Below are positions 1-5,814 of a DNA stretch of 12,889 nucleotides, piece by piece (within the stretch, counting starts at the first letter, position 1; each line of letters starts with the position of its first letter). Source of the stretch: Thermoplasmata archaeon (lineage in GTDB: Archaea; Thermoplasmatota; Thermoplasmata; UBA184); NCBI GenBank assembly GCA_021827545.1, contig JAKAVH010000058.1, forward strand, positions 1-12,889, written 5' to 3'. Under the pieces are notes generated by a model. That model was not told the origin of the DNA, did not search any database, and was given only the letters and a program-made list of their open reading frames with translations. The position numbers and the translations under genes are program-made.

Positions 1-124
1 GCGCCCCCACACGGATCCCTTCGAGAGCTTCGACCAGCTCTTTCATCGAGAGACCCAGGTCCCGAACCTTCCACTGGAGCCACCGGTAGAGCATCAGCCC
101 CATCACGCACAGAATTCGTTCGGC
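1..124 (-). pseudogene. C-terminal remnant of a transposase (IS1634/IS4-like), cut by window edge
   Basis: Read on the minus strand, this stretch encodes about 41 residues beginning near AERILCVMGLMLY and continuing through a Leu/Trp-rich helix to LVEALEGIRVG. This resembles the C-terminal end of DDE transposases of the IS4/IS1634 group, where a hydrophobic helical segment after the catalytic Glu region is followed by an 'L..IR' motif. The stop codon lies beyond the left edge. Upstream (coordinates above about 124) the frame stays open, but the residues are Asp/Ser/Pro-rich and no longer look like a transposase, so the gene appears truncated there and the catalytic DDE residues are not visible. 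The match rests on a short segment recognised by eye, and assignment to a particular IS family is tentative. Confidence 0.45.
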
Positions 125-162
125 ACCGAGATCGGAAGTGCTACTTCGACTCGGAGGGTCGC

Positions 163-435
163 ATGGTCCGTCGTCCCGTCCTCGTCCGCAAGTTGGGAAT
201 CGTCGGCCTCGGCAAAGAAGCGAACCGAATCGAGGTGGGACGGGTGCTCGGTCAAAGCGTGGCCGGAGGGCGCGCAAAGCGGTACGTCGACCCGGACCCG
301 TACAAAGGGAGCGCGACGGAGGTAGCGCAGAGGCTGGGGGTGAGTAGGAGGACAGTCTACAATCTACGCCGGAGACGGAAGGCAGGTCGAACCGCTCGGG
401 AACCCAGTTTCTCGTCCCCCGCCCCTCCCTTATAG
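163..435 (+). CDS. Small helix-turn-helix protein, hypothetical
   Basis: A 90-residue Arg-rich ORF. Residues about 49-72 (SATEVAQRLGVSRRTVYNLR) read as a homeodomain-like helix-turn-helix of the kind found in resolvases and transposase helper proteins, so DNA binding is the likely role. The frame is open all the way from the window start, so the ATG at 163 is only the first in-frame ATG and the true start may lie upstream. No TATA element is visible 25-35 bp before it. The TAG stop lies inside the TATA-like TTATAG used by the next gene, as expected if the frame simply stays open in GC-rich DNA until an AT-rich element. It sits between a transposase remnant and the DUF5131 gene and could be a fragment of a mobile element. 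The HTH motif is convincing; that this is an intact gene is less so. Confidence 0.4.
   Translation: MVRRPVLVRKLGIVGLGKEANRIEVGRVLGQSVAGGRAKRYVDPDPYKGSATEVAQRLGVSRRTVYNLRRRRKAGRTAREPSFSSPAPPL
430..435 (+). promoter_or_regulatory. TATA box for the DUF5131 gene
   Basis: TTATAG in a GC-rich surround, centred about 26 bp before the ATG at 458. At the usual archaeal TATA-to-start distance, transcription would begin at or next to the ATG, so the mRNA would be leaderless. No Shine-Dalgarno sequence is seen before the ATG, which agrees. Confidence 0.55.
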
Positions 436-457
436 GGGGGAAGCTACTTTCAAGGCA

Positions 458-1192
458 ATGAGCGCGTCTTCCTCGATAGAGTGGACGAACTCGACGTGGA
501 ATCCCATCACAGGTTGCACGAAAGTGAGCCAGGGCTGCAAGCACTGCTACGCCCAGCGGTTTGCAGAGAGGTTCCGGGGCGTGCCCGGCCACCCGTTCGA
601 GCAAGGGTTCGACTTGAGGCTCTGGCCGGATCGACTGGAGCTTCCCCTTCAGTGGAAGGAGCCCCGGCGAATCTTCGTCAACTCGATGAGTGACCTGTAT
701 CACGAAAGAGTGCCCACCGCGTTCATCCGGAGGGTCTTCGAGACGATGGGCTTGGCTCGGCAACATACCTTCCAGGTTCTCACCAAGCGGGCGAAGCGGC
801 TTGGGGAGCTCGGCCCCTCACTGCCATGGCGACCGAATATCTGGCAGGGGGTGAGCATCGAGAGCATGGACGTGGCATGGCGCGCGGACGAGCTCCGGAA
901 GGTGCCGGCCTACGTCCGATTCCTTTCGCTGGAGCCCCTACTGGGGCCTCTCGACGAGTTGGACCTTTCGGGAATCCAGTGGGTCATCGTTGGGGGCGAG
1001 AGCGGACCGGGAGCCCGCCCAATGAAGAAGGAGTGGGTTCGGACCCTTCGGGACCGGTGCAGGAACGAAGCCGTGCCTTTCTTCTTCAAGCAGTGGGGCG
1101 GGGTGCAGAAGCACCGGTACGGGAGGACGCTCGACAGGCGGACATGGAGCGAATTCCCATCATCTATCCCGTCGGCAGTGCCCGCCCGCTGA
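458..1192 (+). CDS. DUF5131 / phage Gp37-Gp68 family three-cysteine protein
   Basis: A complete 244-residue protein of the DUF5131 family, often labelled phage Gp37/Gp68. The hallmark is an N-terminal cysteine cluster, C20-x6-C27-x2-C30, ending GCKHCYA. It resembles a radical-SAM cluster-binding loop but has wider spacing than the usual Cx3Cx2C. Further family motifs appear in order: FVNSMSDLYHE (73-83), LTKRAKRL (108-115), GVSIES (131-136), RFLSLEPLLGPL (154-165), VIVGGESGPGARP (176-188) and FFFKQWGG (208-215). The GGES motif recalls radical-SAM SAM-binding elements. The biochemical function is unknown, and iron-sulfur binding is inferred from the cysteines. The partner TcmP gene lies immediately downstream in convergent orientation, with a 29-bp overlap of the 3' ends. 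Third positions are less GC-rich than in the genes after 2400, which suggests acquisition by transfer. Confidence 0.9.
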   Translation: MSASSSIEWTNSTWNPITGCTKVSQGCKHCYAQRFAERFRGVPGHPFEQGFDLRLWPDRLELPLQWKEPRRIFVNSMSDLYHERVPTAFIRRVFETMGLARQHTFQVLTKRAKRLGELGPSLPWRPNIWQGVSIESMDVAWRADELRKVPAYVRFLSLEPLLGPLDELDLSGIQWVIVGGESGPGARPMKKEWVRTLRDRCRNEAVPFFFKQWGGVQKHRYGRTLDRRTWSEFPSSIPSAVPAR

Positions 1193-2132
1193 GGTCATTG
1201 AGGACCCCGGACACGTCGTGCGCGGATAGGTGCTTCAACCGGTCGTAAATCGCCTTATAGGCTTTCCAATATGGAGAGCCACCCCGGGTCAGTCGACTGT
1301 AGATATGCAAGTCGTAGAGACGGCGGTTCTCGCTGTCCTTGATGGGCGACGCCTGCCCAAGCTCTCGCCCGAGGACCTCTCGGATTCTTGCGGCGAGCGC
1401 TCCACCCGCCGATCCGTCCGCATTCGACAGAATCTCGGCGACAGTCATGCCAACGGTCGATTCGAGTCGCTCAGAATTCCGACCAGTTACCTTCGCCGCA
1501 CTGAGTTCCCGCTCGGCCCCTGAGGGGACGGTTACGACAAGGTCCATTGCGGGAAAGGCCTCCGAGAAAGTCTCTAGGGTCGACCATTTCGCCTGCAGCC
1601 GCTCTTGGTCGACGGCCACGAACACCATACTGTTCCGTTCGTCGATAGCCTTGACCACCGCGTCGACCGAGTTATTACAGTCGCCCTCAATCACGGTGAC
1701 CCGTGGGTCCGGGGCCACCGCAAACCGATTCCGGAGGACTCGGCTGTACTCCGGGCTCTGCTCGATAAGGACAATCTGGTCGAACGGCCATGAAGCTCCT
1801 ACGAAAGGTGTGCCTGCAACCAGTTCCCCTGTGGGCATTCGGTTCAGACCACAACCGGCAAAGAGGTCGACATAGACAGACTTCCGGTAGACCCTGTCCT
1901 CCCAAACAAGGGAGCGAGCGATCTTCGAAAAGGCCTCCGAAGCGTGTCTCACAGCCGCAAGTTTCAGTCCGGTGTGTAGGCCATACTCGTGGGCAATCGC
2001 AGGCTCTACGCCAGAAATGGTGGCCCCCTTCACCAGTAGGGGTTCGAGTTGATCCCGCAACCAAGCCTGAGGAGACTTCTTCGGTCGCCCCCGCCGATTG
2101 ACGGGTCTGGGATGCGCAGACGGTTGAACCAT
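1164..2132 (-). CDS. tcmP: Three-Cys-motif partner protein TcmP
   Basis: A 322-residue protein that matches the TcmP family, named because its members recur beside three-cysteine proteins such as the neighbouring DUF5131 gene. A Rossmann-like, methyltransferase-type core is visible. The glycine loop is YVDLFAGCG (87-95). An acidic residue at the end of strand 2 is E124 (VLIEQ). GDCN lies at 150-153. A motif-IV-like segment, FVAVDQ (171-176), is followed by WSTLETFSEAF and DLVVTVPSGAEREL. Most relatives I recall have DP after this strand, whereas here it is DQ, so the site is slightly altered. A short RGRPKKSP near the N-terminus (14-21) looks like an AT-hook or basic patch. No activity is established for the family; SAM or nucleotide binding is inference. 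It starts at an ATG about 31 bp after a TATA-like CTTAAT. The tRNA-Val gene lies 105 bp upstream on the same strand. Confidence 0.85.
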   Translation of the reverse strand: MVQPSAHPRPVNRRGRPKKSPQAWLRDQLEPLLVKGATISGVEPAIAHEYGLHTGLKLAAVRHASEAFSKIARSLVWEDRVYRKSVYVDLFAGCGLNRMPTGELVAGTPFVGASWPFDQIVLIEQSPEYSRVLRNRFAVAPDPRVTVIEGDCNNSVDAVVKAIDERNSMVFVAVDQERLQAKWSTLETFSEAFPAMDLVVTVPSGAERELSAAKVTGRNSERLESTVGMTVAEILSNADGSAGGALAARIREVLGRELGQASPIKDSENRRLYDLHIYSRLTRGGSPYWKAYKAIYDRLKHLSAHDVSGVLNDLSGRALPTG

Positions 2133-2160
2133 CCTAGCCGATGGAAGATCTTGAAGGCGA

Positions 2161-2166
2161 ATTAAG
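2161..2166 (-). promoter_or_regulatory. TATA-like element for tcmP
   Basis: On the minus strand this reads CTTAAT, centred about 31 bp before the ATG at 2132, in an otherwise purine-rich or GC-rich region. It would give a transcript with a leader of only a few bases. Confidence 0.4.
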
Positions 2167-2188
2167 GGAGTCGGCAGAACGGAGGGGA

Positions 2189-2228
2189 GGGGAGTAGTGC
2201 AATTCTGGCCGAATTGGTACTACCCCCC
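2189..2228. repeat. Imperfect inverted repeat (hairpin) between tRNA-Val and tcmP
   Basis: The left arm GGGGAGTAGTGCAATTC (2189-2205) and the right arm GAATTGGTACTACCCCC (2211-2227) are near-complementary across a TGGCC loop. AATTC pairs with GAATT, GTAGT with ACTAC and GGGG with CCCC, interrupted by one bulged A and a small internal loop. On the minus strand it begins 9 bp after the tRNA-Val 3' end and lies 23 bp upstream of the tcmP TATA element. It could be a processing or termination structure after the tRNA, an operator for tcmP, or the end of a mobile element. No poly-T tract follows it. Confidence 0.6.
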
Positions 2229-2236
2229 TTCGAAGG
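2227..2236. repeat. 10-bp perfect palindrome abutting the tRNA 3' end
   Basis: CCTTCGAAGG is a perfect palindrome lying directly against the tRNA-Val 3' end (discriminator A at 2237). It overlaps the outermost bases of the larger hairpin to its left. Its role is unknown. Confidence 0.5.
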
Positions 2237-2309
2237 TGGGCGCGGCCAGATTCGAACTGGCGACCTTCACCGTGTCAGGGTGACGTCATAACCACTAGAC
2301 TACGCGCCC
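2237..2309 (-). tRNA. tRNA-Val (anticodon GAC)
   Basis: The minus strand folds into a complete 73-nt cloverleaf. The acceptor stem GGGCGCG pairs with CGCGCCC. U8 and A9 follow, then a D-arm GUC/GAC, the anticodon stem UCACC/GGUGA with loop CUGACAC, a 5-nt variable loop, and the T-arm GCCAG-TTCGAAT-CTGGC, ending in discriminator A73. Anticodon positions 34-36 are GAC, which decodes valine GUC/GUU. There is no intron, and CCA is not encoded (CC then T follows). A weak TATA-like CTATGAG (2334-2340) lies about 28 bp upstream of the first base. The gene marks the border between the accessory DNA at lower coordinates and the housekeeping genes at higher ones. Confidence 0.95.
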
Positions 2310-2408
2310 GCGCGGGCCGCCACCAAGGCCCCGCTCATAGCCCTAGCGGAGGCGCCGATGGGGAGAGGTCGATCGGGACCTCCGGGCGCCGGTCGCCCGG
2401 GAAGGCCC

Positions 2409-3950
2409 CTATCCGTATCCGCCCGGCGGGTAGGAACCCGGATCGGCGTTTTCATTCCAGCTGTAGTAGCCCATCGATTGCCGCTGGGCCTCCGTCGCTT
2501 CCCGGCGGAGGCCGCCTTGGAGCGAGCCGTACGCCTCTCGGATCTGCTCTTCGATCGGTCGGGCGCGTTCGAGGGCTTCCCGAAGGTGCTTCGGCTCGAT
2601 CACGGAGCTTTGCGAGATCGCGGCGAGATCGCCCGCGGTCCGGATAAGTCCGCCGAGCTCGCGCAGCCGAAGGGTGAGCGCGTGGCGCCGTCCGTCGAGC
2701 ACCTCCGCGCGGCGCCGCGCCTCGTGCACGATTTCGAGGATCGTCTCGCGCGTCGCGGGCGGGATCCGTCCGTCGTTCGCGATCTCCTGCGCGGCGAACT
2801 GGGCGAGGCGCATCCGGTTCGGCTCCGTGTCGGGCATCGTCGTCTCGAGCAGGACTTCGTAGCCGCTCCCCGCGATGCGGGAGCGCAGCGGGGCCAGGAT
2901 CCCTCGCACGTCCTGGATGTTCGCCGCCGCGACGAGGATGAAGTCGCACGGCACATGATCGACCCGTACGGACGCGCCGCCCGACTGCGGGTTGCGGCCG
3001 GAGATCGGGAACCGCTTTTCCTGCATCGCCGTGAGCAGGTGGCGCTGCAGGTGCCCGAGATGCGGCAGCTCGTCGATGAACAGCACGCCCTCGTGGGCTT
3101 CGTGGACGGCCCCCGCGACGACGCGGTCGTACGGCAGCGAGCCGAGCTGGGGATGGCCCCCGTACGGGTCGTGGCGCACGTCGCCGAGCAGTTCGGTCTC
3201 GCTCGCCCCGGTCGCCATCACGAACGTGTTGCGATCGATCTTCACGAGCACCTTGTGCGGGCTCTGGCGGGCGCGCTGGCGTCGCTGCTCGAGGGCCTTC
3301 TGGTCGAGCACCCGGATCTTGTCGCCGGCGCGCTCGTACGCCACCACTTCCTCCACGCCGTTGCGGATGCGCGTCGTGCGCACCGATTCGAGCGGTCCCC
3401 CCGCCGGCGTGGCGAGCTCTAAGATGCCCCCGACCAGGTCCCGGAACGGACTCGAGTCGGAAAGCCCGGGAAGATTCTGCTTCGAGTGCGAACAGCTCGG
3501 GCAGAACCGATCCGTCGGTAGCGAGTAGAACCCGCACCGGCCGCAGCGATAGCCGAGCCGCTCCGCGACCGAGGGGGGCGCGTCCGTCGGCCGGAGGAGT
3601 TCGCCGCCGACGGACCGGTCGATCTCCCGTTCCTTATAGACGTCCTCCCGCGAGACGAGTTCGACCGTCGGCCGCTCGGGATTCTCCGGGTTGTGAACGA
3701 CCCGCACTTCGGTGCGGGGCCGGTCGAGGTGGAGGGCGAGCGCCTGCGCCGTCATCGACTTTCCGATTCCCGGCGGGCCGACCAAGAGGAGGTGCCGCCG
3801 CTGGTACGCCGCGATCCGGGCGGTCTCCACCGCCCGTTCCTGCCCGATCACCCGATCGAGCGGGTCCGTCGGCAGCGGGATGTCGGCGGTCGTCGCGATC
3901 TCATCGAGGCTCGTCGGCCGCCGTCGTCCGGTCGAAGGGGTCGCGCTCAT
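2409..3950 (-). CDS. LonB-like AAA+ ATPase with inserted zinc ribbon and no protease domain
   Basis: A 513-residue protein whose AAA+ module is strongly like archaeal LonB. Walker A is GPPGIGKS (58-65), Walker B is LFIDE with D293 and E294, and the segment LLTAMQEKRFPISG is diagnostic of LonB. Sensor 1 is N344, the arginine-finger segment is LRSRI (355-359), and a sensor-2 region reads LTLRLRELGGL. Two things differ from LonB, which is normally a membrane-anchored protease of over 600 residues. First, the insert between Walker A and Walker B holds a zinc ribbon (C136-x2-C139-x10-C150-x2-C153) and no membrane helices. Second, the chain ends shortly after the AAA+ lid in a Gly/Tyr/Pro tail, with no Ser-Lys protease domain. 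It may be an unfoldase or remodelling ATPase; its substrate is unknown. It lies 72 bp downstream of dnaG and is probably co-transcribed. I chose the ATG at 3950; an in-frame TTG at 4001 would add 17 residues. Confidence 0.85.
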   Translation of the reverse strand: MSATPSTGRRRPTSLDEIATTADIPLPTDPLDRVIGQERAVETARIAAYQRRHLLLVGPPGIGKSMTAQALALHLDRPRTEVRVVHNPENPERPTVELVSREDVYKEREIDRSVGGELLRPTDAPPSVAERLGYRCGRCGFYSLPTDRFCPSCSHSKQNLPGLSDSSPFRDLVGGILELATPAGGPLESVRTTRIRNGVEEVVAYERAGDKIRVLDQKALEQRRQRARQSPHKVLVKIDRNTFVMATGASETELLGDVRHDPYGGHPQLGSLPYDRVVAGAVHEAHEGVLFIDELPHLGHLQRHLLTAMQEKRFPISGRNPQSGGASVRVDHVPCDFILVAAANIQDVRGILAPLRSRIAGSGYEVLLETTMPDTEPNRMRLAQFAAQEIANDGRIPPATRETILEIVHEARRRAEVLDGRRHALTLRLRELGGLIRTAGDLAAISQSSVIEPKHLREALERARPIEEQIREAYGSLQGGLRREATEAQRQSMGYYSWNENADPGSYPPGGYG

Positions 3951-4022
3951 CGTTTCGCACTCGATCGAGCGAACGGAACCGGTCGTGGGGGCGAACGCCA
4001 ACGGATCCGATGCCGGCCGACC

Positions 4023-5318
4023 TCAGGCCGGGGCGCTCCCCTTCAGGTCCGCGCGGGTGATGACCTGGATGCCGTCGGGCATCTTGCCGATCGCCCCCAG
4101 CCGGTTCGCGACGATCGTGCTGATGCCCTTCTCCTGGGCGACGTCGACCGTGCGCTGGCTCACGATCCCGTCGAAGACGAGCGCCTTCGCCGGAACGTTG
4201 AGCCCCGCGAGCGCGTCGATCATCGCCCCCGTCGGGCTCTCCGCCACGGTCGAGCCGTCCGGTCCCAAGATGACCGCCTTGGAGGTATTCTCGAGCGTCG
4301 TGAGAAGGTCGAAGTACCGCTGGAGCTCCGGGGTCAGGACGACGTCCGGCGCCGGAGGTGCCGGCGGAGCCGGGGGGGCTCGGGGCGCCGGGGCCGGCCG
4401 CTCTCGGTCGTCGCGCCGGCCACCCCGCTCGTCCCTACGGCCCTCGCCCCGCTCGTCCATCGGCTGGCGGCTCGCCCCGGTCGATTCGAACCCGGTCATC
4501 TCGAGGTACTGGTTGATCGGGATCTTGTTCCGAAGGCACTTCACGAGCTGCTTCTGCGTGAGCTCCTCGACCTCGGTGCCCCGGGGAGCCCGGGCGACGT
4601 AGTCGATGTCCATCGTCTGGAGCATCTCCCGCAAGATCAGCTCGCCCGCGCGGTCGCCGTCGGTGAAAGCGGTGACGGTCTTCCCGCGGGACAGGTCCTT
4701 GACGGTCTGGGGAACGCTCGTTCCTTCGACCGCGATCACGTTCTTGATCCCGCAGCGCAGTAGGTTCAGCACATCCGACCGTCCCTCGACGACGATGAGG
4801 GCGTCGGCCTGGTCGATGTTCGGGCCGGCGGGCAGGTGCTCGGGCCCGTAGGTCGTGATCTCCTCCACCTGGACGGCCTTGCGGACGGATTCGGTCAGGT
4901 CGATCGCGACGCCCTTCGACCCTTCCTGGATCTTCGAGAGGATCTCCTTCGCGCGGTCGACGACCTTCTGCCGCTTGGCGATCCGGATATCTTCGACGCC
5001 GACGACCTCGATCTTCGCCCGGCACGGGCCGATCCGGTCGACGGTCTCGAGGCCGGCCGCGAGGATCGCGGTTTCGACCTGGTCGAGCGAGGAAGGGACG
5101 ATGATCTCTCCTTCGCTACGGCCCTTGCGGCTGTCGATGTTCACTTCGATCCGACCGATCCGGCCCGACTTCTGCAGGTCGCGGAGGTCGAGCTCCTCGC
5201 CGAGCAGGCCTTCGGTCTGGCCAAAGACCGCCCCGACCACGTCGGGTTTGTCGATGACGCCTTCGGCGGTGATGCGCGCTCGGATCTGGTACTTGGCGGC
5301 GTTGGGGTCGTTGCTCAT
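4023..5318 (-). CDS. dnaG: Archaeal DnaG-type primase (TOPRIM)
   Basis: A 431-residue archaeal DnaG homologue. In archaea this protein is known both as an RNA primase and as a subunit of the RNA-degrading exosome. The N-terminal domain (about 1-165) has the archaeal pattern KYQIRARITAEGVIDKPDVVGAVFGQTEGLLG, given here only as a landmark at 9-40. The TOPRIM domain follows with the catalytic E178 in VVEGRSD and the metal-binding DGD at 220-222. A charged then proline-rich linker (about 287-327, with repeated APP) leads to a C-terminal domain of about 100 residues. The zinc-binding and DnaB-binding parts of bacterial DnaG are absent, as expected. The ATG at 5318 is supported by a Shine-Dalgarno-like GAAGGAG 10 nt upstream, unusual here because other genes look leaderless. 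It is probably the first gene of an operon with the LonB-like ATPase. Confidence 0.95.
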   Translation of the reverse strand: MSNDPNAAKYQIRARITAEGVIDKPDVVGAVFGQTEGLLGEELDLRDLQKSGRIGRIEVNIDSRKGRSEGEIIVPSSLDQVETAILAAGLETVDRIGPCRAKIEVVGVEDIRIAKRQKVVDRAKEILSKIQEGSKGVAIDLTESVRKAVQVEEITTYGPEHLPAGPNIDQADALIVVEGRSDVLNLLRCGIKNVIAVEGTSVPQTVKDLSRGKTVTAFTDGDRAGELILREMLQTMDIDYVARAPRGTEVEELTQKQLVKCLRNKIPINQYLEMTGFESTGASRQPMDERGEGRRDERGGRRDDRERPAPAPRAPPAPPAPPAPDVVLTPELQRYFDLLTTLENTSKAVILGPDGSTVAESPTGAMIDALAGLNVPAKALVFDGIVSQRTVDVAQEKGISTIVANRLGAIGKMPDGIQVITRADLKGSAPA

Positions 5319-5328
5319 ACGTTCGTTG

Positions 5329-5335
5329 CTCCTTC
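5329..5335 (-). promoter_or_regulatory. Shine-Dalgarno site of dnaG
   Basis: On the minus strand this is GAAGGAG, 10 nt before the dnaG ATG. It supports the chosen start and implies a leadered dnaG mRNA, in contrast to the apparently leaderless genes elsewhere in the window. Confidence 0.5.
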
Positions 5336-5343
5336 GGAACGCT

Positions 5344-5366
5344 CCCGTTCGGCCGGGCCGAGCGGG
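5344..5366 (-). other. Hairpin in the dnaG leader
   Basis: CCCG-T-TCGGC-CGG-GCCGA-G-CGGG folds into a 5-bp inner and a 4-bp outer stem separated by a 1x1 mismatch, ending 8 nt upstream of the Shine-Dalgarno site. It could modulate dnaG translation or be a chance structure in GC-rich DNA. Confidence 0.3.
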
Positions 5367-5530
5367 CGTCCGACGACCGGTTAGAGACTCGCCCGTCCGC
5401 CGTCCGAGGTCCTAGCAAGACTGCGCGAAGAGCCGGGGTGGATCATGAACGCACGTCCTTGGACTGGAGAGCGGAAGAGCGAGGCTCCTCCGTCGCCGAA
5501 CCGTTTCCGCTGATTGCTAGCGAAGTCGAC

Positions 5531-5538
5531 TATTTAAA
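5531..5538. promoter_or_regulatory. TATTTAAA element, possibly bidirectional
   Basis: TATTTAAA is the most AT-rich spot in the 496-bp gap between the divergent dnaG and AT-hook genes. Its TTTAAA core is symmetrical. Read leftward it would start a dnaG transcript with a leader of about 190 nt. Read rightward it would start transcription near the ATG at 5567. The rest of the gap (5319-5530) shows the leader hairpin and Shine-Dalgarno site described separately and nothing else I recognise. I found no tRNA, SRP or RNase P RNA signatures. Confidence 0.5.
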
Positions 5539-5566
5539 GGAGTGCCGACCCCCGTTCGCGCGACGA

Positions 5567-5785
5567 ATGGCGCGCGAGGTTGAGGCGCGCCGTCCGTGCG
5601 GTGCGATCGCCCACGAACCGGTCGAGGGGTACACGCGGGTTTCTCACCGGGGCTGTCCGATCCTCAAGGGAAGGCGGCTCGACGATGTCGTGGTCGGGGA
5701 TGAGAGACGGCGTCGGGTGGACCGGCGTCTCGATACCGAGGCGGGGGGCTTTCGCGATCGGCCGGCCGAGAAACATGCTTTATAG
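5567..5785 (+). CDS. Possible small protein, 72 residues, doubtful
   Basis: An ATG lies 33 bp after the TATTTAAA element, as for a nearly leaderless gene, and opens a 72-residue frame rich in Arg, Asp and Glu with no recognisable domain. The frame extends upstream to 5438 but would then include the TATA element, so 5567 is the better start. Its TAG stop overlaps the TTTATAG promoter of the next gene. Open frames of this length are common in DNA this GC-rich, several codons (AGA, TTA, AAA) are atypical of the neighbours, and the opposite strand is open too. An untranslated RNA from the same promoter is equally possible. Confidence 0.25.
   Translation: MAREVEARRPCGAIAHEPVEGYTRVSHRGCPILKGRRLDDVVVGDERRRRVDRRLDTEAGGFRDRPAEKHAL
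5779..5785 (+). promoter_or_regulatory. TATA box of the AT-hook-like gene
   Basis: TTTATAG is centred 33 bp upstream of the ATG at 5815, followed by a GC-rich spacer. It predicts a leader of only about 7 nt, with no room for a Shine-Dalgarno site. Confidence 0.6.
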
Positions 5786-5814
5786 CGGGCCCCCCATCGC
5801 CGGGGCGGTTTCTC

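Noticed and set aside
1..460. A second copy of the tRNA-Val 3' end as an attachment site
   Set aside because: I looked for a direct repeat of the T-arm and acceptor sequence left of the module and found none within the window; it may lie outside.
2358..3422. A 354-residue plus-strand frame opposite the LonB-like ATPase
   Set aside because: Shadow of the minus-strand gene, whose AAA+ motifs are unambiguous; no recognisable domain.
3951..4001. A TTG start at 4001 for the LonB-like ATPase
   Set aside because: The extra 17 residues have no homology feel, and an ATG at 3950 is available. It remains possible but less likely.
3693..4763. A 356-residue plus-strand frame opposite dnaG and the ATPase
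   Set aside because: It spans two real minus-strand genes and their gap, with Arg/Asp-rich composition typical of shadow frames.
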